Below are positions 44,399 to 53,724 of a DNA stretch of 64,000 nt, piece by piece. This DNA comes from Anaerotignum sp. (GTDB lineage Bacteria > Bacillota > Clostridia > Lachnospirales > Anaerotignaceae): assembly GCA_020024255.1 (NCBI GenBank), contig JAHHTX010000001.1:1-64000 (forward strand). Direction: 5' to 3'. Positions within the stretch are counted from its first letter, which is position 1. Each line of letters begins with the position of its first letter. The notes beneath the pieces are model-generated. The model made no database searches and had not been told where the DNA came from. It saw only the letters and a program-made list of their open reading frames with translations. A program made the position numbers and the translations under genes.

Positions 44399-44463
44399 AA
44401 AATACCGTCTTATCCTGTCTTTTACGGACTTTTACAGAAATTTTATAGAGGCGGTATTTTTTT
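44399..44463 (+). terminator. Long-loop hairpin after dnaI
   Basis: AAAATACCG at 44399-44407 pairs with CGGTATTTT at 44452-44460 around 44 bases; a T run follows. It ends the dnaI transcript immediately before the spoIIE promoter. Confidence 0.65.
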
Positions 44464-44527
44464 GTCCGAAAAAAGATGACATTTCCTTTCTGTTTTGACA
44501 AAAAAAGCAGGCATTTTTTCCTACAAT
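44461..44527 (+). promoter_or_regulatory. Spo0A-type promoter of spoIIE (21-bp spacer)
   Basis: Perfect TTGACA at 44495-44500 and TACAAT at 44522-44527, 21 bases apart. The spoIIE and spoIIG promoters of Bacillus have 21-22 base spacers and need Spo0A. Near matches to the 0A box (TGTCGAA) occur as TGTCCGAA at 44463-44470 and, on the minus strand, TGTCAAAA overlapping the minus-35. The start would be near 44534, leaving a 15-base leader with GGAGG. Confidence 0.75.
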
Positions 44528-44548
44528 AGGAATATGGAGGGAAGAAGC

Positions 44549-46942
44549 ATGGAGAAAACAGAAATCTTAATGGAAACAAAAGAGAAACAGAGTCATTTTT
44601 CAAAAAGTATGCCAAAGCAAAAGAAATCTATTCCTTTCTGGCAGGCAGGAGGAAGGCAGATGGTGGAACTGGCATTGTTTTGGTGTGGCGGTTTCTTATG
44701 GAGCAGAGGAGAAATTCTCTCCCTGTTGCACCCTATGGGCATGATCTATCTGTCAGCCTTTTTTGGTACAGGAAATATTTTCTGGGGGATACTTTCGGGA
44801 ACTGCACTGGGGATGATTGGAAATGGAGATATTTGGAAAAGTATCGGAATGCTTTTGGCAGCGGTGCTTCTGGAGTTGACATTGGGACGGAATGTATCCA
44901 AAGAAGAAACGGGAAAAAAAGCGGTTTTTGGTGCATTTGCAGTGCTTTTGGGTGGACTGTTTTATGCTGTAGGGCAGGGAGGACTGCGTTTTTATTTTGT
45001 TATTGCAGCAGTAGAAAGTGCTTTGACTCTGGGCATTTCCCTGATTCTGCAAAAAGGTATGGCAGCATGGGCAGACAGGCGCAATACACCAGTATTCAGT
45101 AGAGAAGAAACCCTTGCGGTATTTCTTCTTTTCGGCGGAAGTTTGGCAGGGGCGGCTAATATCGGGATTCCTTTTTTGCAGGGACGAATATTTCCTTTTT
45201 TGGCTGCATTTTGTCTTTTGTATGCGGCATGGAAAGATGGCATCGGCGGCGGTGCGGCGGCAGGTGTGCTTGTGGGTTTTCTTTTGTATGTCTGCGGTAG
45301 TGGTGACCTGCCTCTTTTGACTGTGTTTGCAGTGGGTGGCCTTTTGGCAGGATGTCTGCGGGAACTGGGACGTTTTGCAGCGGCGGTGGCTTTTTGGCTG
45401 ACGGGTGCACTGTTTTTGTTTTATGTTGAACAGTCTTTCTTGGAGTTGCGGTGGCTGTTTTGGATGGGAGCAGGCTGCTTGTTTTTTGCTCTGCTACCTA
45501 TGAAGTTGTTGGAAAGAGCAGGGGGACTTTGGGAACAGCAGGGGACGAAAGACCGCTATGCTGCCATGCAGGAAGCGGCAGAGGAACGCCTTCTTGGCTT
45601 TTCCCACGCATTTCAGGCAATGGCAAAGACCTTTCGGAAAACGGAACAAAAAGGGAAAAAAGAAATTTCCTCTTTGGTGGATATTATTGCAAAACGTGTA
45701 TGCCAAAACTGCGGTATGGCACAGTATTGCTGGCAGGAGGAAGTATATCGTACATACAGCATGACATTTTCGGCACTTTCCTGTTGTGATACAGGAAAAA
45801 AGATTGAGGTGGAGCAAATGCCGGACTGGTTTTTGGAATTATGCCCAAGAAGTGCATCTTATGTCAGTGCCATCGGGGAAGTCTACAGCGAATACCGTCA
45901 CGACTTACTCTGGACAGAGCGGCTCAGAGAATGCAGAGAACTGGTGGGACAGCAACTGGCGGCAGTGGGGGATATTCTAGCAGGGCTTGCAGGCAGCGTT
46001 GAGCCAGAAGGTACACTGCTTTCCGGTAAAGCTGAGGAACTGGAGTTTGCTTGCAAAAAGGCAAATATCTCCCTTTGCCGTGTGACGGTAACAGCAGATA
46101 AAAATAATAAGGGGAAAAAGGTGGTACTTTATACCAAGGATTGCCGTGAAAAAGGCATTTGCCGTGACAAAATACTGCCCATTGTAAGAAAAGTTATGGA
46201 TTGTTCCATGCAGCAGACAGAAGGGAATGTATGTCATATTACGGAGGACGGTCTGTGTCGTCTGACTTTTATGGAAGAACCCCTTTATCATATGACAACA
46301 GCATCTGCCTGTTCTGCTGCGGCAATGAATCAGCCTTGTGGAGATTCTACTTCTTTTATGGAAAGCGAAAGGGGAATGGCATGGCTGGCAGTGTCTGACG
46401 GTATGGGCATGGGAGAGAAAGCATCGGAAGAAAGTCGCACTGCCATAGAACTTTTGGAGGAGTTTGCGGAAGCAGGATTTCCAAAGGAAACAGCAGTGCA
46501 GCTCATTAACTCTGTACTCTTGCTTCGTCATGCAGAAGAAAATTATGCCACACTGGACTTATGCAGTGCAGACCTTTACAGTGGTGATGCGGAATTTGTC
46601 AAGCTGGGGGCGGCTGCATCTTATATTTGTCGAGGAAAACGACTCATTTCCCTATATACCCATTCTCTGCCAGCAGGGATATTAGAGCAGATTCCTGTAG
46701 AAAAAAATCACATGTTGTTGAAAGATGGGGATTTGATACTCCTATTGACAGACGGTATTACTGATGCCTTTGGAGGAGAACAGGAAACGGCAGCGTGGCT
46801 GCAGGATCATTTTCTGCCACATGGCTTTGCCAATCCCCAAGATGCCGCAGATTTTATCTTGCAGGCGGCAAAAGAAATGCCAAAGACAGCGGTAGATGAT
46901 ATGACTGTTTTGGCAGCAAGGTTTTGGAAAAAAGTGATATAG
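44549..46942 (+). CDS. spoIIE: Stage II sporulation protein E, PP2C-type phosphatase
   Basis: SpoIIE of 797 residues. It dephosphorylates the anti-anti-sigma factor SpoIIAA in the forespore, activating sigma-F, and joins FtsZ at the polar septum. About ten membrane helices (residues 30-300) precede a regulatory middle part with CQNCGMAQYCW near 390 and a C-terminal PP2C domain with SDGMGMGEKASEESRTAIELLE near 615 and DGITDAFGG near 735. The ATG at 44549 with GGAGG at 44537-44541 is chosen; the upstream ATG at 44534 lies at the predicted transcription start. It confirms a spore-forming host. Confidence 0.95.
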   Translation: MEKTEILMETKEKQSHFSKSMPKQKKSIPFWQAGGRQMVELALFWCGGFLWSRGEILSLLHPMGMIYLSAFFGTGNIFWGILSGTALGMIGNGDIWKSIGMLLAAVLLELTLGRNVSKEETGKKAVFGAFAVLLGGLFYAVGQGGLRFYFVIAAVESALTLGISLILQKGMAAWADRRNTPVFSREETLAVFLLFGGSLAGAANIGIPFLQGRIFPFLAAFCLLYAAWKDGIGGGAAAGVLVGFLLYVCGSGDLPLLTVFAVGGLLAGCLRELGRFAAAVAFWLTGALFLFYVEQSFLELRWLFWMGAGCLFFALLPMKLLERAGGLWEQQGTKDRYAAMQEAAEERLLGFSHAFQAMAKTFRKTEQKGKKEISSLVDIIAKRVCQNCGMAQYCWQEEVYRTYSMTFSALSCCDTGKKIEVEQMPDWFLELCPRSASYVSAIGEVYSEYRHDLLWTERLRECRELVGQQLAAVGDILAGLAGSVEPEGTLLSGKAEELEFACKKANISLCRVTVTADKNNKGKKVVLYTKDCREKGICRDKILPIVRKVMDCSMQQTEGNVCHITEDGLCRLTFMEEPLYHMTTASACSAAAMNQPCGDSTSFMESERGMAWLAVSDGMGMGEKASEESRTAIELLEEFAEAGFPKETAVQLINSVLLLRHAEENYATLDLCSADLYSGDAEFVKLGAAASYICRGKRLISLYTHSLPAGILEQIPVEKNHMLLKDGDLILLLTDGITDAFGGEQETAAWLQDHFLPHGFANPQDAADFILQAAKEMPKTAVDDMTVLAARFWKKVI

Positions 46943-46965
46943 TATATGGAAAGATTATGCAAATA

Positions 46966-46999
46966 AAAAAGCTGTGGGAAGTTTTGGTTTACACAGCTT
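46966..46999 (+). terminator. spoIIE terminator, left copy of the duplicated part
   Basis: AAGCTGTG with complement CACAGCTT around a 15-base loop. Bases 46974-46999 recur with one mismatch at 47106-47131, where the T tail is kept. Confidence 0.7.
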
Positions 47000-47105
47000 G
47001 AGGGTGTCGACAAGGTCTCATTTCATTCAAGGCTTTGACGGGCAGACAGAAGAATAAAGCAGAAGTTTCAATGGCGAGAGAGCCTTGAAACTTCTGCTTT
47101 TCCTC
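47000..47105 (+). repeat. Structured repeat element, copy 2
   Basis: A 106-base element beginning GAGGGTGTCGAC and ending GCTTTTCCTC. Inside, AAGCAGAAGTTTCAA pairs perfectly with its complement (about 47056-47099). Read in reverse it matches 34322-34446 over nearly its whole length with small indels. It has replaced the T tail of the spoIIE terminator, which is repeated after it (47106-47131). Confidence 0.75.
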
Positions 47106-47176
47106 GTGGAAAGTTTTGGTTTACACAGCTTTTGCTATTCAGTTGTGCAGGAAATTACAATAGATGTAAGGTGCTT

Positions 47177-47839
47177 TTATGCTTTAAGTTGCAGGGTTGC
47201 ACAGATATGTTTTGCAATCTCCGTTACAGTAGGCGTACAATTATCTTTAAAATCTGTAGCCCAAATCACAATGGAATGGTCAAGTCCCATAGGGAAGTAA
47301 ACGGTTTGCTGTACAATGGTGCCGTTTCCTGCATCTCGTGGAAAACTGAGGGAATATACCCATATATCATTTATCTGTTCTACAGCGTAGACGCCGTTTT
47401 GTGCTTCTTTTTGGGGCAGTCCATCAGGACTGAGAAGAAATTCGTGAAATTCTTTTTGTACCTGCGGGTCGGCATAATCAATCCCATTGCTGTTGTTTAG
47501 ATGCAGCACTTGTATATTGACATTGGAAGGTGTTTCTGTTTTTGCTTCTTTTTCCGTAAAGAAAGACAGCCGCATTTGGTTGTTGGAATAGGATTCGTTT
47601 TTTACCCAGTTTGCCGGAATTTCGTAGCGGAGATAATCATCTTCATAAACTTGCGTTTCCCAATCTGGCTGTGGTGCTTGTTTTGGTTCACTCTTTTTGG
47701 TATCTTCTTTTGGTTTTTCAGCTTTGTTTTCTGTATTTGCAGAAGGGGCTGAAGTTGATTGCTGGTCTTTTGCGGCACAGCCTGTAAGCATGGCAAAAAT
47801 GAGTACAAAAGCAGCCGAAATTTTTAATGCTTGTTTCAT
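47177..47839 (-). CDS. Lipoprotein of unknown function
   Basis: Secreted lipoprotein of 220 residues: lipobox AMLTGC (Cys21), a Lys/Glu/Pro-rich linker to about 65, then a compact beta domain (RYEIPANWVKNES, VYSLSFPRD, TVYFPMGLDHSIVIWAT, TEIAKHICATLQL) that resembles PsbP/Mog1-like or DUF-type lipoprotein folds; no catalytic motif. The start is the ATG at 47839 with AAGGAGG; a longer frame to 47911 would contain the minus-10 box. Convergent with spoIIE. Confidence 0.72.
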   Translation of the reverse strand: MKQALKISAAFVLIFAMLTGCAAKDQQSTSAPSANTENKAEKPKEDTKKSEPKQAPQPDWETQVYEDDYLRYEIPANWVKNESYSNNQMRLSFFTEKEAKTETPSNVNIQVLHLNNSNGIDYADPQVQKEFHEFLLSPDGLPQKEAQNGVYAVEQINDIWVYSLSFPRDAGNGTIVQQTVYFPMGLDHSIVIWATDFKDNCTPTVTEIAKHICATLQLKA

Positions 47840-47882
47840 AAAATTCCTCCTTTTTCTACAAAATCGCCTATTTTTTACCAAA

Positions 47883-47911
47883 AGTATAGCATATAAAAAT
47901 GATGGTTGCAA
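47883..47911 (-). promoter_or_regulatory. Predicted promoter of the lipoprotein gene
   Basis: On the minus strand TTGCAA (47906-47911), 17-base spacer, extended TGC-TATACT (hexamer 47883-47888). Confidence 0.7.
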
Positions 47912-48008
47912 TCAGAAAACAGGGGCAAACAAAGGTTTTGGATAGTTTATCTGACAATAGGAAATGTTAATACAGTATTCAGACAAAGCTTTCAGGTTTT
48001 GGGTACCA

Positions 48009-48037
48009 TTGACTGTCTTTTCTTTTTCGTGTAAAGT
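48009..48037 (+). promoter_or_regulatory. Predicted promoter of tilS-hpt
   Basis: TTGACT at 48009-48014, 17-base spacer, TAAAGT at 48032-48037. Confidence 0.5.
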
Positions 48038-48071
48038 GAAAAGAAAGAAGAAAAGAGAAAGGACGAAGAAA

Positions 48072-49451
48072 ATGCTGCAAAAAGTGCGTAAAACCATGGA
48101 AGAATTTCAGATGTGCCAAAGAGGAGATACACTAACCATAGGGGTATCAGGCGGTGCGGATTCTGTGGCACTTTTGCATATTCTTTGGCGGCTTTCCAAA
48201 GAAGAAGAATGGCAGTTACAGGTACTTCATGTACATCATGGCTTGCGTGGAGCGGAAGCGGACAGAGATGCGGCATTTGTAGAAAAGCTATGTCTTGATT
48301 TCGGGATTTCCTGCGAAACGATATATCTGAATGTGCGAAAAGAAGCAGAGAAACAGCGAAAGGGTATTGAGGAAACCGCCCGCATTTTGCGTTATGAAGC
48401 TTTGGAGAGAAGAGCGGCAGGTGGGAAAATTGCTGTGGCACATCATTTAAACGACCAGGCGGAAACATTTCTTATGCGGCTATGCCGTGGTACGGGTATG
48501 CAGGGGCTTTCTGCCATGCGACCTGTTAGGGGTAATCTCATTCGTCCTCTTTTATTTTGTACCAGACAGGAAATTGAGGAATATTGCAAGAAAGAAGGAC
48601 TTGTCTGGCAGGAGGACAGTACCAATTTTGAAGAAATTTATACAAGAAATAAAATTCGTCACCAAGTTTTGCCTCTTTTGGAAACCGTTCACGAAGGCAG
48701 TACACTGCATTTGGCACAAACAGCAGCTCTCTTGGCAGAGGAAAACGATTTTTTCATGGAAGAAGGGAAAAAATATTTGGAAAGGGTGCTTCTTTCGAAA
48801 AATCCCATGACATTGGACAGAAATGCAATTTTGGCACTCCATCCCGCTATGCAGAAACGTGTACTCCGCATGGCTTTGGAAAGCGTTTATGGCAGTTTGA
48901 GGAATATTTCTGCTGCACATATTGCAGACCTGCTCTCTCTCCTCAAAAAAGAAACAGGAAAAAAAATCAATTTACCAAAGGGAGTACAGGCGGAAAACGC
49001 ATATAAAACACTGATATTGGCAAAACAAAAAAAAGAAAAACAGCCATCTGGTTTTTCCTATGTCCTGCCACAAAACGGACAGACGGTTATTCCCGAGGCA
49101 GGGGTTTTGGTGGAAACTTCGCTTTCTACAGAAAAAAATGTCGTTTTTTCCGCAGATGACTATACGAATGTATTTGATTATGATAAAATAAAACAAGTAT
49201 TATGCTGCCGTAGTCGGAAACAGGGTGATCGTATTTACCTAAAAGAAGGCAGCAAAAAACTTAAAGATTATTTTATTGACAGAAAGATACCAAGACAAGA
49301 GCGGGACTTGGCACTGCTTGTTGCCACAGGCAGTCAGGTCATTTGGATTTTGGGGCGGTATGTTTCTCCTTTTTATCTGGCGAATGATGAAACAAAGCAA
49401 TTTTTATCGGTACAAGTACGGAGGTTATACAAAGATGAAGGAAAGAATTGA
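48072..49451 (+). CDS. tilS: tRNA(Ile)-lysidine synthase
   Basis: TilS of 459 residues; it attaches lysine to C34 of the minor tRNA-Ile so that it reads AUA. The PP-loop ATP motif GVSGGADSVALLH is at 24-36, HVHHGLRGAEADRDA near 57 and AHHLNDQAETFLMRLCRGTG near 127; the C-terminal substrate-binding domains follow. The ATG at 48072 is chosen for AAAGGACG ahead of it. It overlaps hpt by 17 bases. The order tilS-hpt-ftsH is a widely conserved Firmicute cluster. Confidence 0.95.
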   Translation: MLQKVRKTMEEFQMCQRGDTLTIGVSGGADSVALLHILWRLSKEEEWQLQVLHVHHGLRGAEADRDAAFVEKLCLDFGISCETIYLNVRKEAEKQRKGIEETARILRYEALERRAAGGKIAVAHHLNDQAETFLMRLCRGTGMQGLSAMRPVRGNLIRPLLFCTRQEIEEYCKKEGLVWQEDSTNFEEIYTRNKIRHQVLPLLETVHEGSTLHLAQTAALLAEENDFFMEEGKKYLERVLLSKNPMTLDRNAILALHPAMQKRVLRMALESVYGSLRNISAAHIADLLSLLKKETGKKINLPKGVQAENAYKTLILAKQKKEKQPSGFSYVLPQNGQTVIPEAGVLVETSLSTEKNVVFSADDYTNVFDYDKIKQVLCCRSRKQGDRIYLKEGSKKLKDYFIDRKIPRQERDLALLVATGSQVIWILGRYVSPFYLANDETKQFLSVQVRRLYKDEGKN

Positions 49452-49965
49452 AACCATGATTTCTGCTGAGGCAATTGGGAAGCGTCTGGACGAAATGGCA
49501 AAAGAAATTGGGGCAGAATTTGAAGGTGAGTCTGTAGAACTGGTTTGTGTTTTAAAAGGCAGCGTAGTGACATTGGTTGAGATTGCGAAAAGACTGCCTA
49601 TGCCTGTTACCATGAACTTTATGGATGTATCCAGTTATGGAGATGGTACGGAAAGCAGCGGCAAAATCAAAATCAATATGGATTTGGATGTGGATATTGC
49701 AGGCAAAAACGTGCTTTTGGTGGAAGATATTATTGACAGTGGCAGAACATTGAGCCACCTGAGAAAGCTGCTTTTGGAAAGAAAACCCAAAAAATTCAAA
49801 ATAATGACTCTTTTGGACAAACCTGATCGCAGAGTGGCAGAAGTACCTGTAGACTATGTCGGTTTTACCATTCCTGATGCTTTTGTGGTGGGATATGGTC
49901 TTGATTATGCACAAAAATACAGAAATCTGAACTTTGTGGGTATCCTTCATTTTGATGAAGAATAA
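49435..49965 (+). CDS. hpt: Hypoxanthine phosphoribosyltransferase
   Basis: Purine salvage enzyme of 176 residues that forms IMP or GMP from hypoxanthine or guanine with PRPP. LVCVLKGSVVTLVEIAKRL near residue 37, the flexible-loop SSYGDGTESSGKI near 65, the PRPP motif VLLVEDIIDSGRTL near 92 and VDYVGFTIPDAFVVGYGLDY near 143 are all typical. ATG at 49435 follows GGAGG at 49420-49424, within the tilS end. In Bacillus, TilS and HprT together activate ftsH transcription; whether that holds here is unknown. Confidence 0.95.
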   Translation: MKERIETMISAEAIGKRLDEMAKEIGAEFEGESVELVCVLKGSVVTLVEIAKRLPMPVTMNFMDVSSYGDGTESSGKIKINMDLDVDIAGKNVLLVEDIIDSGRTLSHLRKLLLERKPKKFKIMTLLDKPDRRVAEVPVDYVGFTIPDAFVVGYGLDYAQKYRNLNFVGILHFDEE

Positions 49966-49980
49966 GATATACGATAGAAT

Positions 49981-50022
49981 AAGCACCATATGCAGAAAGT
50001 TGAACTGGCAGAGGTGCTTTTT
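49981..50022 (+). terminator. Terminator after hpt
   Basis: AAGCACC paired with GGTGCTT at 50013-50019 across a 25-base loop, with a T run. Confidence 0.65.
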
Positions 50023-50097
50023 CAGTTGAGATTGTTACTGCCTTTGAAAAAGTGAAAAAAACGGCAATTTATGTTTGCTTTTCCTTGAAAAGTGACG

Positions 50098-50126
50098 TTG
50101 CGTTTTTTTTAAAAGTGTGGTACAAT
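50098..50126 (+). promoter_or_regulatory. Predicted promoter of ftsH
   Basis: TTGCGT at 50098-50103, 17-base spacer, extended TGG-TACAAT (hexamer 50121-50126). Confidence 0.65.
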
Positions 50127-50203
50127 CATAAACTGATATGTTGTATTTCTCAACATATGGTAACCGTTATGTTTAAATTTTGCAGAATATAGGGGGGAAT
50201 CTC

Positions 50204-52177
50204 TTGAAAAAATATTGGCGGTCAATTGGATTATACGGGCTGATATTTGTCATCATTATGGCGGTTTTGGTTTTCACCGGAGAAGGCGTAAAACCATCTG
50301 TCAAAGAAGTAAAAGCATATACCTACAGTGATTTGATGTCTGATTTGGAACAGGACAAAATCAAGAAACTGGAAATTACAAAGAGCTCTGAAGTATCTGA
50401 TTTCGGTAGAGCAGAGGCTGTGCTGGATGATGGAAAGAAAGTAACCGTTAATTTACCTAGTTTATCCACGTTTATGGAAGAGGCAAACCAACTGCCCAAA
50501 AAAGGCAGTGATATGCAGGTGGTTTCCAAAGAATTGGAAAAGCAGAGTATCTTTTCTGCTATATTGCCTTCCTTGATTATGGTAGTGATTATGGTCATTA
50601 TCTTTATGGTGCTGTTCGGCAGAATGCAGGGCGGTGGCGGCGGAAAGATGGCATCTTTCGGCAAGAGCAAGGCGAAAATGAACGTAGATGACAAAAACAA
50701 GGTTACATTTGAAAATGTAGCAGGTTGTGACGAAGAAAAAGCGGAATTACAAGAATTGGTACAGTTTTTGAAAGATCCCAAAAAGTTTACGGATTTGGGT
50801 GCAAGAATCCCCAAAGGTGTCCTTTTGGTAGGCCCTCCGGGAACAGGTAAAACCCTTTTGGCAAAAGCTGTGGCAGGGGAAGCACAAGTGCCCTTTTTCA
50901 GTATTTCCGGTTCTGACTTTGTAGAAATGTTTGTGGGTGTGGGTGCATCTCGTGTCCGTGACCTTTTTGAACAGGCAAAGAAAAATTCGCCCAGTATTGT
51001 ATTCATTGATGAAATTGACGCTGTTGGCAGACGCAGAGGTGCAGGTGTTGGTGGCGGCCACGATGAAAGAGAACAGACATTGAACCAGCTTTTGGTGGAA
51101 ATGGACGGTTTTGGTATTAACGAAAGTGTGATTATTATTGCAGCAACCAACCGTGCGGATATTCTTGACCCTGCTCTTTTAAGACCCGGTCGTTTTGATA
51201 GGCAGGTTTATGTGGGCAGACCTGACGTAAAGGGCAGAGAAGCGATTTTGCGTGTGCATTCCAAAGGTAAGCCTTTGAGTGATGAGGTTGATTTGAAAGT
51301 CGTGGCACAGACAACATCAGGCTTTACAGGGGCAGACCTTGCCAACTTGCTTAACGAAGCAGCTCTGCTTTCTGCAAGAGATGGCAAGAAGCAGATTGAT
51401 ATGGCGGAAATCCAAAAAGCACTGATCAAAATTGGTGTGGGTACAGAAAAGAAAACCCGTGTCATTTCTGACAAAGAAAAATATATTACCGCATATCACG
51501 AAAGTGGTCATGCAATCCTTTTTGAAAAACTCAGTGAACTTGATCCAGTACACAGTATTTCCATCATTCCTACAGGAATGGCAGGTGGTTATACTATGCC
51601 TCTGCCTGGCGAGGATAAGATGTACATGACGAAGAAGTATATGGAACAAGACATTGTTAGTCTTTTGGGTGGACGTGCAGCAGAGGCACTGGTCATCAAA
51701 GATATTACAACAGGTGCATCTAATGATATTGAGCGTGCCACATCTATAGCAAGAAACATGGTCACAAAGTATGGGATGAGTGATATTTTGGGCCCTATCC
51801 AGTTCGGTGAAGACAATGACGAAGTCTTTATTGGCAGAGATTGGGGACATACCAGAAACTACAGTGAAGCTGTGGCAACAACCATTGATGATGAAGTAAA
51901 ACGCATTGTCACAGGTGCTTATGAAGATGCAAAACGGATTCTGGAAGAAAATATGCAGGTACTCCACGCATCTGCAAAACTTCTGGTGGAAAAAGAAAAG
52001 GTAACAGGCGAGGAATTTAGAAGGCTCTTTGATGAATCTGTTCGTGAACAGATTTTAAACGTAGTCCCTGAAGAAAAGCAAGACGAAGCAGAAAAATCAG
52101 AGCAGGAAACGTCTGAAGCAGAAGATGCAGAGGAAATAAAAGTTGATATCAAAAAAGACACAGAAGGAGAAGTTTAA
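50204..52177 (+). CDS. ftsH: ATP-dependent zinc metalloprotease FtsH
   Basis: Membrane-anchored AAA+ protease of 657 residues. Two helices (about 9-27 and 115-140) flank an external loop; the AAA domain has Walker A GPPGTGKT at 210-217, Walker [12 protein letters not shown] near 264 and the second-region-of-homology [10 protein letters not shown] near 325; the protease domain has the zinc motif HESGH at 432-436. It degrades unneeded membrane and regulatory proteins. The TTG at 50204 is chosen with AGGGGGG six bases before it. The C-terminal tail is acidic. A thioesterase gene follows in one base. Confidence 0.96.
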   Translation: MKKYWRSIGLYGLIFVIIMAVLVFTGEGVKPSVKEVKAYTYSDLMSDLEQDKIKKLEITKSSEVSDFGRAEAVLDDGKKVTVNLPSLSTFMEEANQLPKKGSDMQVVSKELEKQSIFSAILPSLIMVVIMVIIFMVLFGRMQGGGGGKMASFGKSKAKMNVDDKNKVTFENVAGCDEEKAELQELVQFLKDPKKFTDLGARIPKGVLLVGPPGTGKTLLAKAVAGEAQVPFFSISGSDFVEMFVGVGASRVRDLFEQAKKNSPSIVFIDEIDAVGRRRGAGVGGGHDEREQTLNQLLVEMDGFGINESVIIIAATNRADILDPALLRPGRFDRQVYVGRPDVKGREAILRVHSKGKPLSDEVDLKVVAQTTSGFTGADLANLLNEAALLSARDGKKQIDMAEIQKALIKIGVGTEKKTRVISDKEKYITAYHESGHAILFEKLSELDPVHSISIIPTGMAGGYTMPLPGEDKMYMTKKYMEQDIVSLLGGRAAEALVIKDITTGASNDIERATSIARNMVTKYGMSDILGPIQFGEDNDEVFIGRDWGHTRNYSEAVATTIDDEVKRIVTGAYEDAKRILEENMQVLHASAKLLVEKEKVTGEEFRRLFDESVREQILNVVPEEKQDEAEKSEQETSEAEDAEEIKVDIKKDTEGEV

Positions 52178-52178
52178 T

Positions 52179-52580
52179 ATGGATTTTAATAACATTGTGC
52201 CTGGTATGAGTTACGAAAGAGAATATATCGTAGAAGAAAGTGATACGGCAGAACAGTTCGGTGATGTCCATGTTCCTGTATGTGCTACTCCCGCACTGTT
52301 GGCATGGATTGAAAACACAGCAATCGGTACAGTTGCACCTTTCCTGCCGGAAGGCTGGGAAACGGTCGGTACAGATTTTGACTTTAAGCACATGGCTGCA
52401 ACACCAGTTGGTATGAAGGTGCGTGTGGTAACAGAACTGAAAGAGGTAAACGGAAAGCTGCTGACTTTCCATGTAAAGGCTTATGATGAAATAGATAAAA
52501 TCTGTGAAGGCACCCATGGACGTGCAATTATAGAATTGAAAAAATTTATGAGCCGTGTCAAAGAAAAAGCAAAGCAATAA
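52179..52580 (+). CDS. Hotdog-fold thioesterase, FlK-like
   Basis: Single hotdog-domain protein of 133 residues resembling fluoroacetyl-CoA thioesterase FlK and its clostridial relatives. The FlK catalytic triad Thr-Glu-His can be placed: Thr in CATPALLAWIENTA, the Glu of that helix (near 40-50), and His in DFKHMAATP near 70. The real substrate is probably a short acyl-CoA. AAGGAGAAG precedes the ATG and the gene is one base after ftsH, so it is in that transcript. The fluoroacetate link is not implied. Confidence 0.82.
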   Translation: MDFNNIVPGMSYEREYIVEESDTAEQFGDVHVPVCATPALLAWIENTAIGTVAPFLPEGWETVGTDFDFKHMAATPVGMKVRVVTELKEVNGKLLTFHVKAYDEIDKICEGTHGRAIIELKKFMSRVKEKAKQ

Positions 52581-52621
52581 AAAGGATTGAAAAACGAGGA
52601 AACCGTAAAAATCCTTGCATG

Positions 52622-52713
52622 AAAAGCGAGAGTTTCTGTCATTTCGGAAAAGGTACAAGGGTGTTATCCCCATGCCTTTTTTGACAAAAGGCAAGAAAAA
52701 CTCGCTTTTTCTT
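52622..52713 (+). terminator. Nested hairpin terminator between the thioesterase gene and birA
   Basis: AAAAGCGAG at 52622-52630 pairs with CTCGCTTTT at 52701-52709, enclosing a second hairpin GCCTTTT/AAAAGGC at 52674-52692; a T-rich tail follows. A further AAGGATT/AATCCTT pair lies at 52582-52616. Confidence 0.6.
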
Positions 52714-52743
52714 TATGGGGGTAAGAAAATAGGAGGGGTAAGG

Positions 52744-53724
52744 ATGAAGCAGATATTAGATATTTTAAAAAAGTCATCGGATTATGTTTCCGGAGAAAAA
52801 TTGGGAGAACAGCTTTCCGTATCTCGTGCTGCTGTTTGGAAAGAAATTCAAAAGCTGCGAAAGGAAGGCTATGAAATTGAGGCGGTATCCAACAAAGGGT
52901 ATCGGCTTTTGGGTGGAGATATGGTGTATAACAAGCGTGCATTGGAAGAGGGTATGGAAACAAAACGAATGGGACGCTCAGTGCATTTTTATAAAGAAGT
53001 CAGCACAACCAACGACTGTATTCGTACTTTGGCACTGGAAGGCTGCGAGGAAGGTACTCTTGCTGTGGCAGAAAAACAGACGGCAGGCAGAGGCAGACGG
53101 GGAAAAGCATGGAAATCACCTATGGGTACAGGTATTTGGATGAGTCTTTTGCTGCGGCCACACATTCAGCCTGCGGAAGCACCTATGCTGACACTTCTTG
53201 GAGGTCTTGCTGTGGCAGATGCCATTGAAGAAGAAACGGGACTTAAAGCAGGGATTAAATGGCCCAATGATATTTTAATCAATGGGAAAAAAGCAGTAGG
53301 CATTTTAACGGAGATGGATTGTGAAATCAGTCAGGTGAATTTTGTGATTTTGGGAATCGGTATCAATGTGAATACAAAGACATTTCCTGAGGAACTGGAC
53401 GGCATTGCAACTTCCCTGCTTCTGGAAAGCGGCAAGACATTTTCCAGAAGGTATTTGGTACAAGCCATAATGAAGAAATTGGAAAACTATTATGATATCT
53501 TTTTGCAGGCAGGCAGTTTTGCACCCCTTATTGGGGAATACCGCAAGCGGTGCATAACAATGGGCAAAGAAGTCTGTGTGACAGGCAAGGAAAGTTTCAC
53601 AGCAATGGCAATGGACGTGACACCGGAAGGGGAACTTGTGGTCAAACGATTGGACAATGGAAAAGAAGAAGTTGTGTTTTCGGGAGAAGTGAGTATTCGA
53701 GGAGTGATGGAAAATGGCAAATAA
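52744..53724 (+). CDS. birA: Biotin--[acetyl-CoA-carboxylase] ligase and repressor BirA
   Basis: Bifunctional BirA of 326 residues. An N-terminal winged helix (LGEQLSVSRAAVWKEIQKLRKEGYEIE, about 18-45) binds DNA; the ligase domain has the biotinyl-AMP loop AGRGRRGKAWKSPMGTGIWMS near 116 and WPNDILINGKKAVGIL near 174. It attaches biotin to carboxylases and, with biotinyl-AMP, represses biotin genes. The ATG at 52744 with AGGAGGGG is chosen; the upstream in-frame part lies in the terminator hairpin. No biotin operon is in the window. Confidence 0.95.
   Translation: MKQILDILKKSSDYVSGEKLGEQLSVSRAAVWKEIQKLRKEGYEIEAVSNKGYRLLGGDMVYNKRALEEGMETKRMGRSVHFYKEVSTTNDCIRTLALEGCEEGTLAVAEKQTAGRGRRGKAWKSPMGTGIWMSLLLRPHIQPAEAPMLTLLGGLAVADAIEEETGLKAGIKWPNDILINGKKAVGILTEMDCEISQVNFVILGIGINVNTKTFPEELDGIATSLLLESGKTFSRRYLVQAIMKKLENYYDIFLQAGSFAPLIGEYRKRCITMGKEVCVTGKESFTAMAMDVTPEGELVVKRLDNGKEEVVFSGEVSIRGVMENGK

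Noticed and set aside
44534..44536. Upstream ATG as the spoIIE start
   Set aside because: It coincides with the predicted transcription start and has no ribosome site; GGAGG fits the ATG at 44549.
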